Source: Gammaproteobacteria bacterium (GTDB lineage: Bacteria; Pseudomonadota; Gammaproteobacteria; UBA6429; Thiohalophilaceae). Taken from it: a stretch of 64,000 nt of DNA. Made by a program: the position numbers and the translations under genes. How positions within the stretch are numbered: the first letter of the stretch is position 1; each line of letters starts with the position of its first letter. A model generated the notes under the pieces. The model was not told the origin of the DNA and made no database searches. It saw only the letters and a list, made by a program, of their open reading frames with translations. Location of the stretch: NCBI GenBank assembly GCA_023135195.1, contig JAGLTQ010000100.1, positions 43,618 to 107,617 on the forward strand. The letters are read 5' to 3'. Shown here piece by piece: positions 29,001 through 36,951 of the stretch.

Positions 29001-29582
29001 AATATTTTTAAATGCTTTCAGCAACAGGGCTATAAGAGGCGCACTACTATGCCACTGGATATCAAAACTAACTCGCTTGCCAGCCATATCCTGAGGAGTC
29101 TCAATCCCTGAATCCTTGAGTGTTAGAAAAACCAACGGGGAGTGTTGAAAGATCTGCGCTAAAAGTACCACTGGCTTGCCTTGCAGACGCGGCATGACCA
29201 ATCCGGCATCTGCCGTTCCATACTGAGCGAGCCCTTGTAGTACGTCATCAATATGACTGGTCGTTAGATCACGTTGACGAAGCTCAACATCCAGGCCTTC
29301 ATCAGTATAAAATCCCTTTTCCAGTGCAGCGTAATAACCGGCGAACTGAAACTGATGCAGCCACTTGAGCTGAATAGTGACTTTTTCGTTAGTGGCACTA
29401 TTTCCCATTCCCGGTAAAAAAAGTAGCAACAAAAAACAGAGCATGCTTGCCCTGAAAAAATTATGCCACAGACTTATACATCTCCTAATCTTGGACAAAA
29501 TTTTATTCGTGCGAATATTTTTAGTGTTCGTTAACACCGGTTCTAGTGTAAGTTGGGTACAGAAAGTATTTTCTTTCATCAC
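26100..29582 (-). CDS. hybrid sensor histidine kinase with two periplasmic solute-binding domains
   Basis: 1160 residues. Order: N-terminal signal/membrane segment (about 42-60), an NMT1/THI5-like binding domain (VTIQLKWLHQFQFAGYYAALEKGFY), a family-3 solute-binding domain (from about 375, containing LTQRWMPFSMKNEEGK), one membrane helix near 607-628, a PAS/PAC pair (ending ITERKQAEKE), HisKA with phospho-acceptor H795 in GIAHEFNNLLG, HATPase (DTGSGI, GTGMGLPI), and a C-terminal receiver with phospho-acceptor D1092 in ILITDQTMPK. I infer that it senses a small ligand outside the inner membrane, possibly a pyrimidine- or thiamine-precursor-like molecule by family analogy. No ABC transporter or response regulator gene is adjacent. 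The start is uncertain; an internal ATG at residue 47 (MLCFLLLLF) is an alternative. Confidence 0.9.
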   Translation of the reverse strand: MMKENTFCTQLTLEPVLTNTKNIRTNKILSKIRRCISLWHNFFRASMLCFLLLLFLPGMGNSATNEKVTIQLKWLHQFQFAGYYAALEKGFYTDEGLDVELRQRDLTTSHIDDVLQGLAQYGTADAGLVMPRLQGKPVVLLAQIFQHSPLVFLTLKDSGIETPQDMAGKRVSFDIQWHSSAPLIALLLKAFKNINAIKLIENRGIPHDLIDGTIDVHVAYVTVQPYWFYEKNTAVNIINPRDYGIDFYGDNLFTTEAELHEHPERVEKLRRATLKGWRYALNNREEMIELILQKYNPQGVSRGHLAYEARETEKLILPDLIEMGTFDSSRYQTIANTYVKSGFIEKANLDSDFFYKTKTEQGKIHLNEQEQTYLDSTRFQRVLTQRWMPFSMKNEEGKTVGLGQDYWALICNKLGLNAVTNELESSFATGIKLMQQGKADIITDTTSTGERETYAIFSDSYMDFPIAVANQTGVGPIFSAAALEGKLVAVGRNYRAYHMLKSRYPEIKFLQVANTTEALKQVADGNAVAAVDILPVLQYHIDFFKAGIVKLAGVTDVRFPVQVMVRKEHAQLVALINRAIAAITPLEHTAIQQKWMMREVISAPDYTLLWQVLSMMALILGIILYWNRRLAKEIAERKRVEEQLQQANIVVEESPVVLFRWKAIENWPAEYVSSNVIQFGYTSNSFMSGETSYSSIVHPEDLERVNRKVQENSNAGVEQFSQEYRIVSPTGEIFWIDDRTLVGRDADRNISYYQGVIIDITERKQAEKEKENLQNELLHSQKMESLGHLAGGIAHEFNNLLGIINGYAELSVTKCINKGDEKLLEYISSIATAGKRAANLVSEMLSFTRSKQIDDAPQNISSLVVEDIKMLRSTLPSTIEIETKIDQQLPNVLMNQTQLNQILMNLCINARDAMDGVGKLTVELHMQHGLDAIDSVSHKPIQGDWIELSISDTGSGINPETARNIFTPFFTTKEVGKGTGMGLPIIYRIMEDHAGHILFDSEPGKGTTFRLLFHPIASEATSARDDLTEKPAEIPKGDGSEVLVVDDEGMLARHMSEVINNCGYKSYYVIDSTEALNLFKENPDRFSILITDQTMPKITGKELIDKLRAIRPELPAILCSGYSDKIDSKEVSELNISYFSKPVDVSRIMREISKLLALKN

Positions 29583-29836
29583 ATCTCCAGTGATGTTGGT
29601 TTTCCTATGCTTTTAAAGCCAAGAGCGATAAGCGAACTTTCTTGATTTGCTTATAGTTGTTATGTGTTTTTAACTAGCAACTGCTTTACCACTAATAATG
29701 TAATTCCTTATATTTTCATTTTATTGTTAGATCGTATTCTCATAAATATATTAATATATAAAATCGAATAATAGCTTTAAACAAATCTTAGTTTTAAATT
29801 GGATATATCTAACAGACCTCTTGTGATCGATAACCA

Positions 29837-30208
29837 TTATAAGACAAACCAACCAACTGAACGAGTCAACGCAACACCCACAATATAACTAAACGTCAAT
29901 AATGCCAAAATAAAAAACACCACTTTATTTTTCATTTCTTTTGCTCGTTTTAACGCAAACATGCCAAAGACAATATAAACAATTAACGCAGTAACTTTTG
30001 TTGTTAGCCATGCATGAACAAAAGGATATTGCTGGATATTTATAGCCAGTAATGTGGCTGTAGTGAGTAAGATAGTATCGTTCACATGGGGGAGTATTTT
30101 CACCCATTTTTTAGTCATCATGGGTGACTCTCGAAATACCCAAAAGCCACGAAGCAAAAATAAACTGATACTAATGAAAGCTGTGCTCATATGAATGAGT
30201 TTAATCAT
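29837..30208 (-). CDS. SirB2 family inner-membrane protein
   Basis: 123 residues with four hydrophobic helices (about 3-22, 43-60, 67-87, 97-117). The SirB2 pattern is seen in KLIHMSTAFISISLFLLRGFW, LPHVNDTILLTTA and KVTALIVYIVFGMFALKR. Function unknown despite the historical name (invasion gene regulation in Salmonella). It starts inside the end of the deformylase gene (4-base overlap), so the two are co-translated. The 254-bp gap to the kinase gene is AT-rich and shows no gene. Confidence 0.88.
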   Translation of the reverse strand: MIKLIHMSTAFISISLFLLRGFWVFRESPMMTKKWVKILPHVNDTILLTTATLLAINIQQYPFVHAWLTTKVTALIVYIVFGMFALKRAKEMKNKVVFFILALLTFSYIVGVALTRSVGWFVL

Positions 30209-30744
30209 AATTCATCCTCATCATGGTGTGGTTCGGAGAATAATTCATCTTCAAAACCAAAATCTTTCAGATCTTCAATACGGGATGGATACAATATGCC
30301 ATCCAAATGGTCGACTTCATGTTGTACGACACGGGCATGAAAACCGTGAGCTTCTCTTTCAATTAAATTTCCTTTAGCATCGAAACCTCGATATCGAATT
30401 GAGCTATAACGTGGCACAAGCCCTCTCATATGAGGAACGCTCAAGCACCCTTCCCAGGCGGAGTCTCTTTCAGTACCAATAATCGAGATCTCAGGATTAA
30501 TAAGGACTGTTTCAGGTACAGAGTCAGCATCAGGATATCGTGGATTTTCAGAGATGCCGAATATAACAATGCGTAAGCTTACCGCAATTTGAGGGGCCGC
30601 CAAACCTGCCCCATTTAAAGCCGCCATCGTATCCTGCATATCAGAGATAAGTTGTTCTAACTCAGCTGTAGCAAATTCTTCGACCTCTTTGGCTCGCGCT
30701 AAGAGTAGAGGATGCCCCATTTTTATTACTTCTTGTACTGCCAT
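30205..30744 (-). CDS. def: peptide deformylase
   Basis: 179 residues from the ATG at 30744 (a GTG one codon upstream is also in frame). The three family motifs are complete: GAGLAAPQI, EGCLSVP (metal-binding Cys) and QHEVDHLDG (two metal-binding His and catalytic Glu). It removes the formyl group from nascent N-termini. It is not linked to fmt, so it may be a second deformylase; the usual fmt-linked copy is not in this window. Operon with the SirB2 gene; divergent from csiV with an 81-bp gap. Confidence 0.95.
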   Translation of the reverse strand: MAVQEVIKMGHPLLLARAKEVEEFATAELEQLISDMQDTMAALNGAGLAAPQIAVSLRIVIFGISENPRYPDADSVPETVLINPEISIIGTERDSAWEGCLSVPHMRGLVPRYSSIRYRGFDAKGNLIEREAHGFHARVVQHEVDHLDGILYPSRIEDLKDFGFEDELFSEPHHDEDEL

Positions 30745-30825
30745 CACAAAATTCCAATTAGGTTTAGCATTTTTACCTGAACAATGAGAAAATAAGCCAT
30801 AACGAATATAACAGGAAACAGCATC

Positions 30826-31590
30826 TTGAAAATACTTATCTCAACTCTATTTTTTCTATTGGTAAATATCAGTTTTGCTGAGGATATGCGCTATTATGAT
30901 GTTGAAATCGTCATTATTGAGAATCTTTCCAACAAATCAAGAAATTCAGAAAACTGGCCACTTCAGGTAAATTTAGTCCAGCCTGAAAAAACAGTACAAC
31001 TTGGTCAACCTGTTTTAAAAAAATGGCTACCAAAAGATGTTCATTTAAAATCAAGCTATAAACTATTAAAAGCAAATACATATCAATTGACTGATAAAGT
31101 AGAAAAAATATCTGAGTCCAAAACACAACGTGTTATTTTTCATACTGCGTGGCGTCAACCTGGTCTGGACAAAAAACAAGCGCTTCCAATTTATTTTAAA
31201 CGAGAAGTCCCTGCTCCACCTGTTGTTGAAGACTTAAGTAGCTCAGATCAAAATACTGAAGACGGCTCGCTCGATGCTAAATCCAACCCATCTGTTTTAG
31301 AAGGCGTATTACGTGTCACATTAGCACGCTACTTACACTTCGAAGCAGAACTCACATTAAAAGGTAAAATTCCAGAAATCGAATATAGCAATAACCCATT
31401 TTCAGTATTGGATAATCAAAGCGAACTTAGCGTAATGGATAAACAGGGTGTTATTCATTTAAAACAAAAACGACGTCGTATTCGAAGTAAAGAGTTACAT
31501 TACTTGGATCATCCAGTATTAGGAATATTAATATTAATTACACCTTATGAAAAACCTGAAAACCTGGCAGCTAATCCTACGGTTAAATAA
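30826..31590 (+). CDS. csiV: CsiV family protein
   Basis: 254 residues from a TTG start, which is supported by AGGAAA (30813-30818) about 8 bases upstream; no ATG is well placed. Signal peptide at 1-18 (MKILISTLFFLLVNISFA). The CsiV pattern follows: MRYYDVEIVIIENL, the W-containing RVIFHTAWRQPGL, VLRVTLARYLHFEAEL, and the ending LHYLDHPVLGILILITPYE. CsiV binds peptidoglycan and affects cell-envelope integrity in Shewanella-like bacteria. A spacer rich in Pro/Ser (residues 125-150) splits the two conserved halves. Confidence 0.85.
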   Translation: MKILISTLFFLLVNISFAEDMRYYDVEIVIIENLSNKSRNSENWPLQVNLVQPEKTVQLGQPVLKKWLPKDVHLKSSYKLLKANTYQLTDKVEKISESKTQRVIFHTAWRQPGLDKKQALPIYFKREVPAPPVVEDLSSSDQNTEDGSLDAKSNPSVLEGVLRVTLARYLHFEAELTLKGKIPEIEYSNNPFSVLDNQSELSVMDKQGVIHLKQKRRRIRSKELHYLDHPVLGILILITPYEKPENLAANPTVK

Positions 31591-31608
31591 TATTTGAATA
31601 AAAACTTT

Positions 31609-32352
31609 TTAATCGAGCGAAGGGATAACGGCTTCGAGCAACTGCCGAACACGATCTATACCACTATTTAAATTTTTCTCTATCACTTCCATTGTTAATG
31701 CACCTTCTCCCCGGCCAGCGGCTAAATTTGCAACGACAGAAATACTTGCATAACAAAGATCCTTTTCTCTCGCTAGTGCCGCTTCTGGCATACATGTCAT
31801 ACCTATAAGGTGACAACCATCTTTTTCTAAACGATTTACTTCAGCAGCAGTTTCTAAACGAGGTCCTTGAGTTGCAGCATAAGTACCGTCACCAATGATT
31901 GCTATAGAGTGTGTCTCTGCTGCTTTTATTATAAGCTTACGTAAACTTTCACAAAAAGGTTCTGTAAAATCAATGTGTACAACTTGTTTTAAACCTTCTT
32001 CAAAAAAAGTATTCGTACGAGAAATTGTATAATCAATAATTTGGTCGGGTATTACCAGAGACCCGGGTTGCATATCTTTTCGAATCCCACCAACAGCATT
32101 AATAGAAATAACCTGTTCGACACCAGCTTCTTTTAAAGCCCAAATATTGGCGCGATAATTTATTTTATGCGGAGGAATAGTGTGTCCGGCACCGTGTCGA
32201 GGTAAGAAATAGACATTATGACCAGCCAAGATACCTTGCACTAAGGGGCCAGAAGGTTCACCAAAAGGCGTTTGTACTATTTCTCTACCAGTGATTTCAA
32301 GTCCATTGATAGAGGTTAACCCGGTACCACCAATAATCGCAATCTTACTCAT
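31609..32352 (-). CDS. mtiP: S-methyl-5'-thioinosine / methylthioadenosine phosphorylase
   Basis: 247 residues from the ATG at 32352, with AAGGGA 9-14 bases before it. Purine nucleoside phosphorylase class II: IAIIGGTGL, the phosphate-binding PRHGAGHTIPPHKINYRANI, AVGGI, and the purine/ribose region YAATQGPRLETAAEVNRLE with GMTCMPEAALARE. In Pseudomonas the orthologue prefers methylthioinosine and releases hypoxanthine. The gene starts 3 bases after the stop of a hypoxanthine phosphoribosyltransferase gene, which supports that specificity here. Methylthioadenosine as substrate remains possible. Confidence 0.88.
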   Translation of the reverse strand: MSKIAIIGGTGLTSINGLEITGREIVQTPFGEPSGPLVQGILAGHNVYFLPRHGAGHTIPPHKINYRANIWALKEAGVEQVISINAVGGIRKDMQPGSLVIPDQIIDYTISRTNTFFEEGLKQVVHIDFTEPFCESLRKLIIKAAETHSIAIIGDGTYAATQGPRLETAAEVNRLEKDGCHLIGMTCMPEAALAREKDLCYASISVVANLAAGRGEGALTMEVIEKNLNSGIDRVRQLLEAVIPSLD

Positions 32353-32354
32353 TA

Positions 32355-32900
32355 TCACATTCCCTTTACAGCATGAATTGAATTTACGTTTCGTAAATAA
32401 TTTTTATAATCCATACCAAAACCAAATAAATAACGGTCTTCTATGTCCAAACCAATATAATCTGGCTTGAAATCAGTTTTTCGATTATGAAGTTTATTAA
32501 CAAGTACCGCAGAATATACTTTTGCGGCACCTTTTTCTTTACAGTACTTTTCTATTTCTAAAAGCGTAATACCTTCATCAAAAATATCATCAATAATGAG
32601 AATATTTCTATCCTGTAATGAGATGGATGGTTCCTGAATCCAATGTAATTCTCCTCCACTCGTTTCGCCACGATAACGGGTCGCATGAATATAATCGAGT
32701 TGTAAGGGAAAGGTTAAGCGTGTAACTAAATGTCCAGTAGGAATAAGACCTCCTGTCATAACACAAAGTAAAAGTGGATTTTTATCTTTTAAATCATCAG
32801 ATATTTTATTCGCCAGGGTATCAAGCACTTGATTCAATTGTTCTGAGTTACATAGGCAATCAGATTCGTCCTCAACCTTTTTTATACTTTTTACATCCAC
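32355..32900 (-). CDS. hpt: hypoxanthine-guanine phosphoribosyltransferase
   Basis: 181 residues. The PRPP-binding motif is ILIIDDIFDEGITL (acidic pair followed by a Thr-containing loop). CVMTGGLIPTGHL forms the PP loop, and YIGLDIEDRYLFGFGMDYKNYLRN is the purine-specific C-terminal region with the flexible-loop RYRGE. It converts hypoxanthine or guanine to IMP or GMP. Together with the following phosphorylase it would recover the purine of methylthioadenosine after deamination. It lies 19 bases downstream of the mscS-like gene. Confidence 0.92.
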   Translation of the reverse strand: MDVKSIKKVEDESDCLCNSEQLNQVLDTLANKISDDLKDKNPLLLCVMTGGLIPTGHLVTRLTFPLQLDYIHATRYRGETSGGELHWIQEPSISLQDRNILIIDDIFDEGITLLEIEKYCKEKGAAKVYSAVLVNKLHNRKTDFKPDYIGLDIEDRYLFGFGMDYKNYLRNVNSIHAVKGM

Positions 32901-32918
32901 GTTATTTCACCCAACATA

Positions 32919-33989
32919 TTATTTATTAAGTAATACTTCATTTTCAAGATGAATCGTTGATGTTGGGAAAGCCATCTCAGCACCATGTTTTTCTACTATT
33001 TCTGTTATTTTAAATAAAACATCCTGTTTTACTTCATGGAACTTAATCCAGTTGGTTGTTTTTGTGAACGTGTAAACAAAGAAATCTAAAGATGATGACG
33101 CAAACTTATTAAAATTCACAATCATTGTTTGTGTAGTATCAATTTCAGAATGATTGGTTAACATATCTTTTACATCTGAAATAATTGCTGGAAGTTGTTT
33201 ACTGTCATCATAACGGACGCCAATCGTTTCATAAATTCGTCGGTGTGTCATACGCGATGGGTTTTCAACTGAGATGCTAGCAAACATTGAATTAGGTATA
33301 TAAAGCGGACGCTTATCAAAAGTACGAATAAGCGTTAAACGCCAGCCAATTTTTTCAACTGTACCTTCAATATTTCGATCTGGTGAACGAATCCAGTCTC
33401 CAACTGAAAAAGGACGATCCATATAAATCATCAAACCACCAAAGAAATTAGCAAGCAAATCTTTTGCTGCAAAACCAACAGCAATACCTCCGATACCGCC
33501 AAAGGCCAAAATAGCTGATATGTTAAAACCTAAACTTTGCAGACCAACGAGTACTGAGGTAATGATGACAGAAACACGTAATAACTGGCTTATGGCATCA
33601 GCCGTCGTTTTATCAACTGTTTTTCCTTTAATCTCTTGCTGTTGAATTACATTTTCTTCTACAAAGCTAATTAAACGAATTATCGTCCAGGCCACTACAA
33701 CGACCGTACCCACTTCAAATATTTTTAATGCATTACTTAAACCTGCTACTTCTAATGCTATCGAAAGACCAAATATCCAAATCAATACACTTAGCGGTTT
33801 AATAACGGCATGAATAAATGCGTCATCCCATAAGTTAGGCGTTCTTTCTAATTGGCTTTTTATACGTCTTAAAACTTTCTTTTGAAAATAATCCAGCAAT
33901 AAAGCAACAAAAACGATAGCGAAAATTTGCAATATCCAGGCGTCGCCCTCTTGTAAAAAAGGTAAGTAGTTTTGAAGTTTTTCTATCAT
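32919..33989 (-). CDS. MscS family mechanosensitive channel
   Basis: 356 residues. About four to five membrane helices in the first 190 residues; the pore-lining helix and beta domain appear as ILAFGGIGGIAVGFAAKDLLANFFGG and IYMDRPFSVGDWI. The alpha/beta cytoplasmic part continues to the C-terminus, which contains RRIYETIGVRYD. This is the YnaI/MscM-like size class rather than the smaller MscS. It would release solutes on hypo-osmotic shock. Confidence 0.9.
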   Translation of the reverse strand: MIEKLQNYLPFLQEGDAWILQIFAIVFVALLLDYFQKKVLRRIKSQLERTPNLWDDAFIHAVIKPLSVLIWIFGLSIALEVAGLSNALKIFEVGTVVVVAWTIIRLISFVEENVIQQQEIKGKTVDKTTADAISQLLRVSVIITSVLVGLQSLGFNISAILAFGGIGGIAVGFAAKDLLANFFGGLMIYMDRPFSVGDWIRSPDRNIEGTVEKIGWRLTLIRTFDKRPLYIPNSMFASISVENPSRMTHRRIYETIGVRYDDSKQLPAIISDVKDMLTNHSEIDTTQTMIVNFNKFASSSLDFFVYTFTKTTNWIKFHEVKQDVLFKITEIVEKHGAEMAFPTSTIHLENEVLLNK

Positions 33990-34050
33990 TTTATTATTAA
34001 TCCTGAAAATTTAATTCCAAAACAATCTAGTTGAAAACCAGAACAAATAT

Positions 34051-34197
34051 ATTTCCATAACAGATTGCCACGCGATTGCTCGGTAACTGCTCCTGCGTTA
34101 TTCTACTTACGGGCGTCCTGCCCTGATGCGTGGCCCAGGCCAGCTTCTCAACCTCTAGTTTCACCTTCTCCATGCAGTCGTCGCAATGACTTCAGCT
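34051..34197. repeat. degenerate repeat between mscS and nagZ
   Basis: The 213-bp gap contains GATTGC-type and TCGCAATGAC-type pieces (34063-34068; 34177-34189) like the element at 18808-19002, but with no clean terminal inverted repeat. Its GC content is higher than that of the flanking sequence. Probably a decayed copy of that element type; no gene seen. Confidence 0.35.
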
Positions 34198-34202
34198 GAA
34201 AA

Positions 34203-35252
34203 TTAAAACTCTAAGTCAAGCGTTGGATCATCCTGATAACGTTTTAAAATATCTGATGATTTTTTCCATTTTGTCGTTTTGTGAAGCTCACTCATTGTGG
34301 TTTCATGTTTTCCATGCATTCGAGCCAGACGTAAATGTGAAACAGGATCATTATGCCTGTCCAGATTATCCAACACGTTTAAGGCTCCTTCACGATTATT
34401 GCACACTAAAACCATATCGCACCCTGCCGATAATGCTTTTTCAGCACGATCCACATACTTTTCGCCTATTACACTCGCACCTTTCATATCTAAATCATCA
34501 CTAAATATGACACCTTGAAAACCCAGACGTTTACGCAGGATGTCTTTAAGCCAAATTTCTGAAAAACCGGCAGGTAACTTGTCAACCTTTGGGTAGATAA
34601 TATGGGCTGGCATGACGGCAGCTAACCCATGATGAATCATTCGTTTGAACGGTAAAATATCATTCGCATATATTTCATTATACTCCCTGTCATCAACAGG
34701 AATATCGACATGTGAATCAGCGGTCACTGCTCCATGTCCTGGAAAATGCTTACCGGTAGCCGCCATACCTGCATCACGCATTCCCTTTGAATAGGCATGT
34801 GCTAACTCTGTAATAACCTGACTATCCTGATGAAAGGCACGGTCACCAATAACTTTACTGACACCATAATCAATATCTAAAACTGGTGCGAAACTAAAAT
34901 CTATACCAACCGCACGTAACTCGGCTGCCATCATCCATCCTGCTGTTTCAGATAACAAATGAGCACGTTTTGGATTATGCTTATATATCTCACCAAAATG
35001 ACCGACCGCGGGCAAAGAAGTAAAGCCATCACGAAAACGTTGAACTCTGCCTCCTTCATGATCGACTGAAATCAACAATCGTGGTTCACGAACTTGATGA
35101 ATTTCATTAACCAGATGTATTAACTGTTCAACAGATGAAAAATTACGGCTAAATAAGATAACTCCACCTACAAGTGGATTTTGTAAAATTTCACGTTCTT
35201 CTGGACTCATTTCAACTGAGTCAAGATCCAGCATAATTGGACCAAGTGACAT
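34203..35252 (-). CDS. nagZ: beta-N-acetylhexosaminidase NagZ
   Basis: 349 residues, single-domain GH3 enzyme. Substrate loop RLLISVDHEGGRVQRF, the catalytic-histidine motif GKHFPGHG, the SHVDIPVDDR loop, and the nucleophile region GVIFSDDLDMKGA are all present. It cleaves N-acetylglucosamine from anhydro-muropeptides in the cytoplasm during cell-wall recycling. The link with mtiP/hpt and mfd resembles the neighbourhood in Pseudomonas. Confidence 0.96.
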   Translation of the reverse strand: MSLGPIMLDLDSVEMSPEEREILQNPLVGGVILFSRNFSSVEQLIHLVNEIHQVREPRLLISVDHEGGRVQRFRDGFTSLPAVGHFGEIYKHNPKRAHLLSETAGWMMAAELRAVGIDFSFAPVLDIDYGVSKVIGDRAFHQDSQVITELAHAYSKGMRDAGMAATGKHFPGHGAVTADSHVDIPVDDREYNEIYANDILPFKRMIHHGLAAVMPAHIIYPKVDKLPAGFSEIWLKDILRKRLGFQGVIFSDDLDMKGASVIGEKYVDRAEKALSAGCDMVLVCNNREGALNVLDNLDRHNDPVSHLRLARMHGKHETTMSELHKTTKWKKSSDILKRYQDDPTLDLEF

Positions 35253-35280
35253 AACTATTCCTAATTAATTATCGTTAACT

Positions 35281-35465
35281 GAGAGCTTTGCACGATGTAG
35301 ATTTTTCGTTAGAGCAAGGCAAAAATTGTCGAAAAAGCGCAGTTTACACGTAGGCCGTTCCCGCACATCCTTGTGCTACACGGCACCAGAGCATTCTAGC
35401 TCAATGTAAAGAGACCATTTTTTTAACGCCGCTATAGCGGAAAAGATGCTTCGTGCAAAGCTCTC
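35281..35465. repeat. inverted-repeat element with perfect 15-bp ends
   Basis: Ends GAGAGCTTTGCACGA (35281-35295) and its exact reverse complement (35451-35465), 185 bp in all, filling the gap between the 154-aa gene and nagZ. The interior has short runs such as AGCGCAGTTTACACG and no ORF. A second copy was not found in this window. Confidence 0.75.
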
Positions 35466-35470
35466 TAATT

Positions 35471-35935
35471 TTATATTTTTATGATATCTAAAATCCGTCG
35501 CGTCTTCACATTCATTAATATCACTCTTGTACCAATCTGTACTCTAAGCTTATCTAATAAAAGCACAGATAGATTTCTATTTAATTTTAACGGTAAAGGC
35601 ATAACCTGAACATCTCCTGGAACATACTCATCTACAACAAGTTTTTTTGTTTGTTCCCTGGAAATTTGAGTATGCATAATCATATCTTTACGAATTATAG
35701 AATTTGTCTTATCGGAATAATATGAAGATATGAGTTCAAAGTCATTTTTAGTGAATTTGTTTGCAGATTTTCCTGTTTCCTTATTTCCATTTACCTTTAT
35801 TGAACTTTTTAACTGTTCATCAATTACAACAGGTGCTTTCTTTTCTTTTTCAACTTTTCGCTTAAATGTAATATCACAACTTGTCTGAAAAATAATGCAG
35901 CTAAATAATATTAATTTTAATAAAGATGAATTCAT
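35471..35935 (-). CDS. putative lipoprotein of unknown function
   Basis: 154 residues. N-terminal signal ending QTSC (C20) suggests a lipoprotein, although Q at -3 is unusual. A lysine-rich linker follows. The last 50 residues (PGDVQVMPLPLKLNRNL, then VQIGTRVILMNVKTRRILDII) resemble the C-terminal beta motif of RcnB/DUF1236-type periplasmic proteins; I hold that similarity loosely. It starts 16 bases after the end of the L,D-transpeptidase gene and is probably in the same operon, so an envelope role is likely. Its 3' end adjoins a repeat element. Confidence 0.7.
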   Translation of the reverse strand: MNSSLLKLILFSCIIFQTSCDITFKRKVEKEKKAPVVIDEQLKSSIKVNGNKETGKSANKFTKNDFELISSYYSDKTNSIIRKDMIMHTQISREQTKKLVVDEYVPGDVQVMPLPLKLNRNLSVLLLDKLRVQIGTRVILMNVKTRRILDIIKI

Positions 35936-35951
35936 TATATTACCTGTTTAA

Positions 35952-36464
35952 TTATTTAGATGTATGAATTAAAACACGCGTACCGGCTTCAACATTATCA
36001 AACAACTCAATAATATCTTTATTACGCATTTTCACACAACCATGGGATGATGGCTTTGAAAATGAGTCACTATCGGGACAGCCATGTATATAGATATAGC
36101 GGCGCATTGTATCCACTTCTCCACCCCTGTTTTTGCCTGGTTCCAGGCCACTTAGCCATATAATCCGCGTCAGGATCCAGTCTCGCTCAGGGTTGCTTGC
36201 TTGCAGTTCTTCAGAGAAGATTTCACCGCTATTACGACGACCGACAAATACGGTATTTACTTCAGCATCAAGACCGATTTTAGCACGTATGCTGTGCCAG
36301 CCAGAAGGCGTACATTCACTGCCATTTTGTTGCCCTACGCCATTTTTAGCCGTCGAAATGGCATAACTGGCGATTAAAGTCTCACCCTGCAATAAGCTTA
36401 ATTCTTGTTTCTTAATATTAATATCAATTACTTTTTCATTTGTTTTTTTATTGATATTAAACAT
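35952..36464 (-). CDS. L,D-transpeptidase (YkuD domain)
   Basis: 170 residues and no obvious signal peptide. The YkuD catalytic motif is present as YIHGCPDSDSF then SSHGCVKMRNKDIIELF, giving His, Ser, His, Gly and the nucleophilic Cys, with the family's usual Arg replaced by Lys (HGCVKM). The N-terminal part shows LLQGETLIASYAISTAKNGVG. Such enzymes form 3-3 cross-links or attach lipoproteins to peptidoglycan. Absence of a signal peptide is odd for a periplasmic enzyme; a missed upstream start or cytoplasmic location are alternatives. It lies 6 bases after the CYTH gene. Confidence 0.9.
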   Translation of the reverse strand: MFNINKKTNEKVIDINIKKQELSLLQGETLIASYAISTAKNGVGQQNGSECTPSGWHSIRAKIGLDAEVNTVFVGRRNSGEIFSEELQASNPERDWILTRIIWLSGLEPGKNRGGEVDTMRRYIYIHGCPDSDSFSKPSSHGCVKMRNKDIIELFDNVEAGTRVLIHTSK

Positions 36465-36470
36465 TGTATT

Positions 36471-36941
36471 TTATGACCAATTTTTAAATGGATGTTTTAC
36501 CAGACAGACATTGTAATAACGATCATCATCTGAAACTTCTAAGCCCAACCAATCCGGTTTTACAAAAGCTTCATCTTTATCACTTAATTCAATTTCTGCA
36601 ACAATCAATCCCTTATTATCACCTTCAAAAACATCTATTTCCCACAAATGGTTCTCATTTTTAATATGGTAACGGGTTTTGCTAATTAATGGCTTATCAC
36701 ACAAAGTCTCAAGCATTTCTGTCGCATCATCCATTGGAATTTCATACTCAAATTCCTGACGTTTGATATCAAGGGTTGCTGATTTTATATTTAAAAAAGC
36801 ACGTTCTCCCTGAATACGCACTCTTACTGACGCATGTTTGCTGCCTACCAGGTAACCTTGAGAATACGCCGTTCCCTCATCTGCAAAATTTTTCCAGGAT
36901 GAATCTTTAAGTAAAAATTTCCGTTCTATTTCAGTAGCCAT
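36471..36941 (-). CDS. CYTH domain phosphatase-like protein
   Basis: 156 residues from the ATG at 36941, because MATEIERKFLL is the normal family start. The CYTH signature ExExK is E4, E6, K8; other tunnel residues are in YLVGSKHASVRVRIQG, LNIKSA, EFEYEIP and EIDVFEGDNKGLIVAEIEL. Short members hydrolyse inorganic triphosphate; some are annotated as class IV adenylate cyclases. I favour triphosphatase. It sits 10 bases downstream of rlmD. Confidence 0.88.
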   Translation of the reverse strand: MATEIERKFLLKDSSWKNFADEGTAYSQGYLVGSKHASVRVRIQGERAFLNIKSATLDIKRQEFEYEIPMDDATEMLETLCDKPLISKTRYHIKNENHLWEIDVFEGDNKGLIVAEIELSDKDEAFVKPDWLGLEVSDDDRYYNVCLVKHPFKNWS

Positions 36942-36951
36942 TTTATAATTA

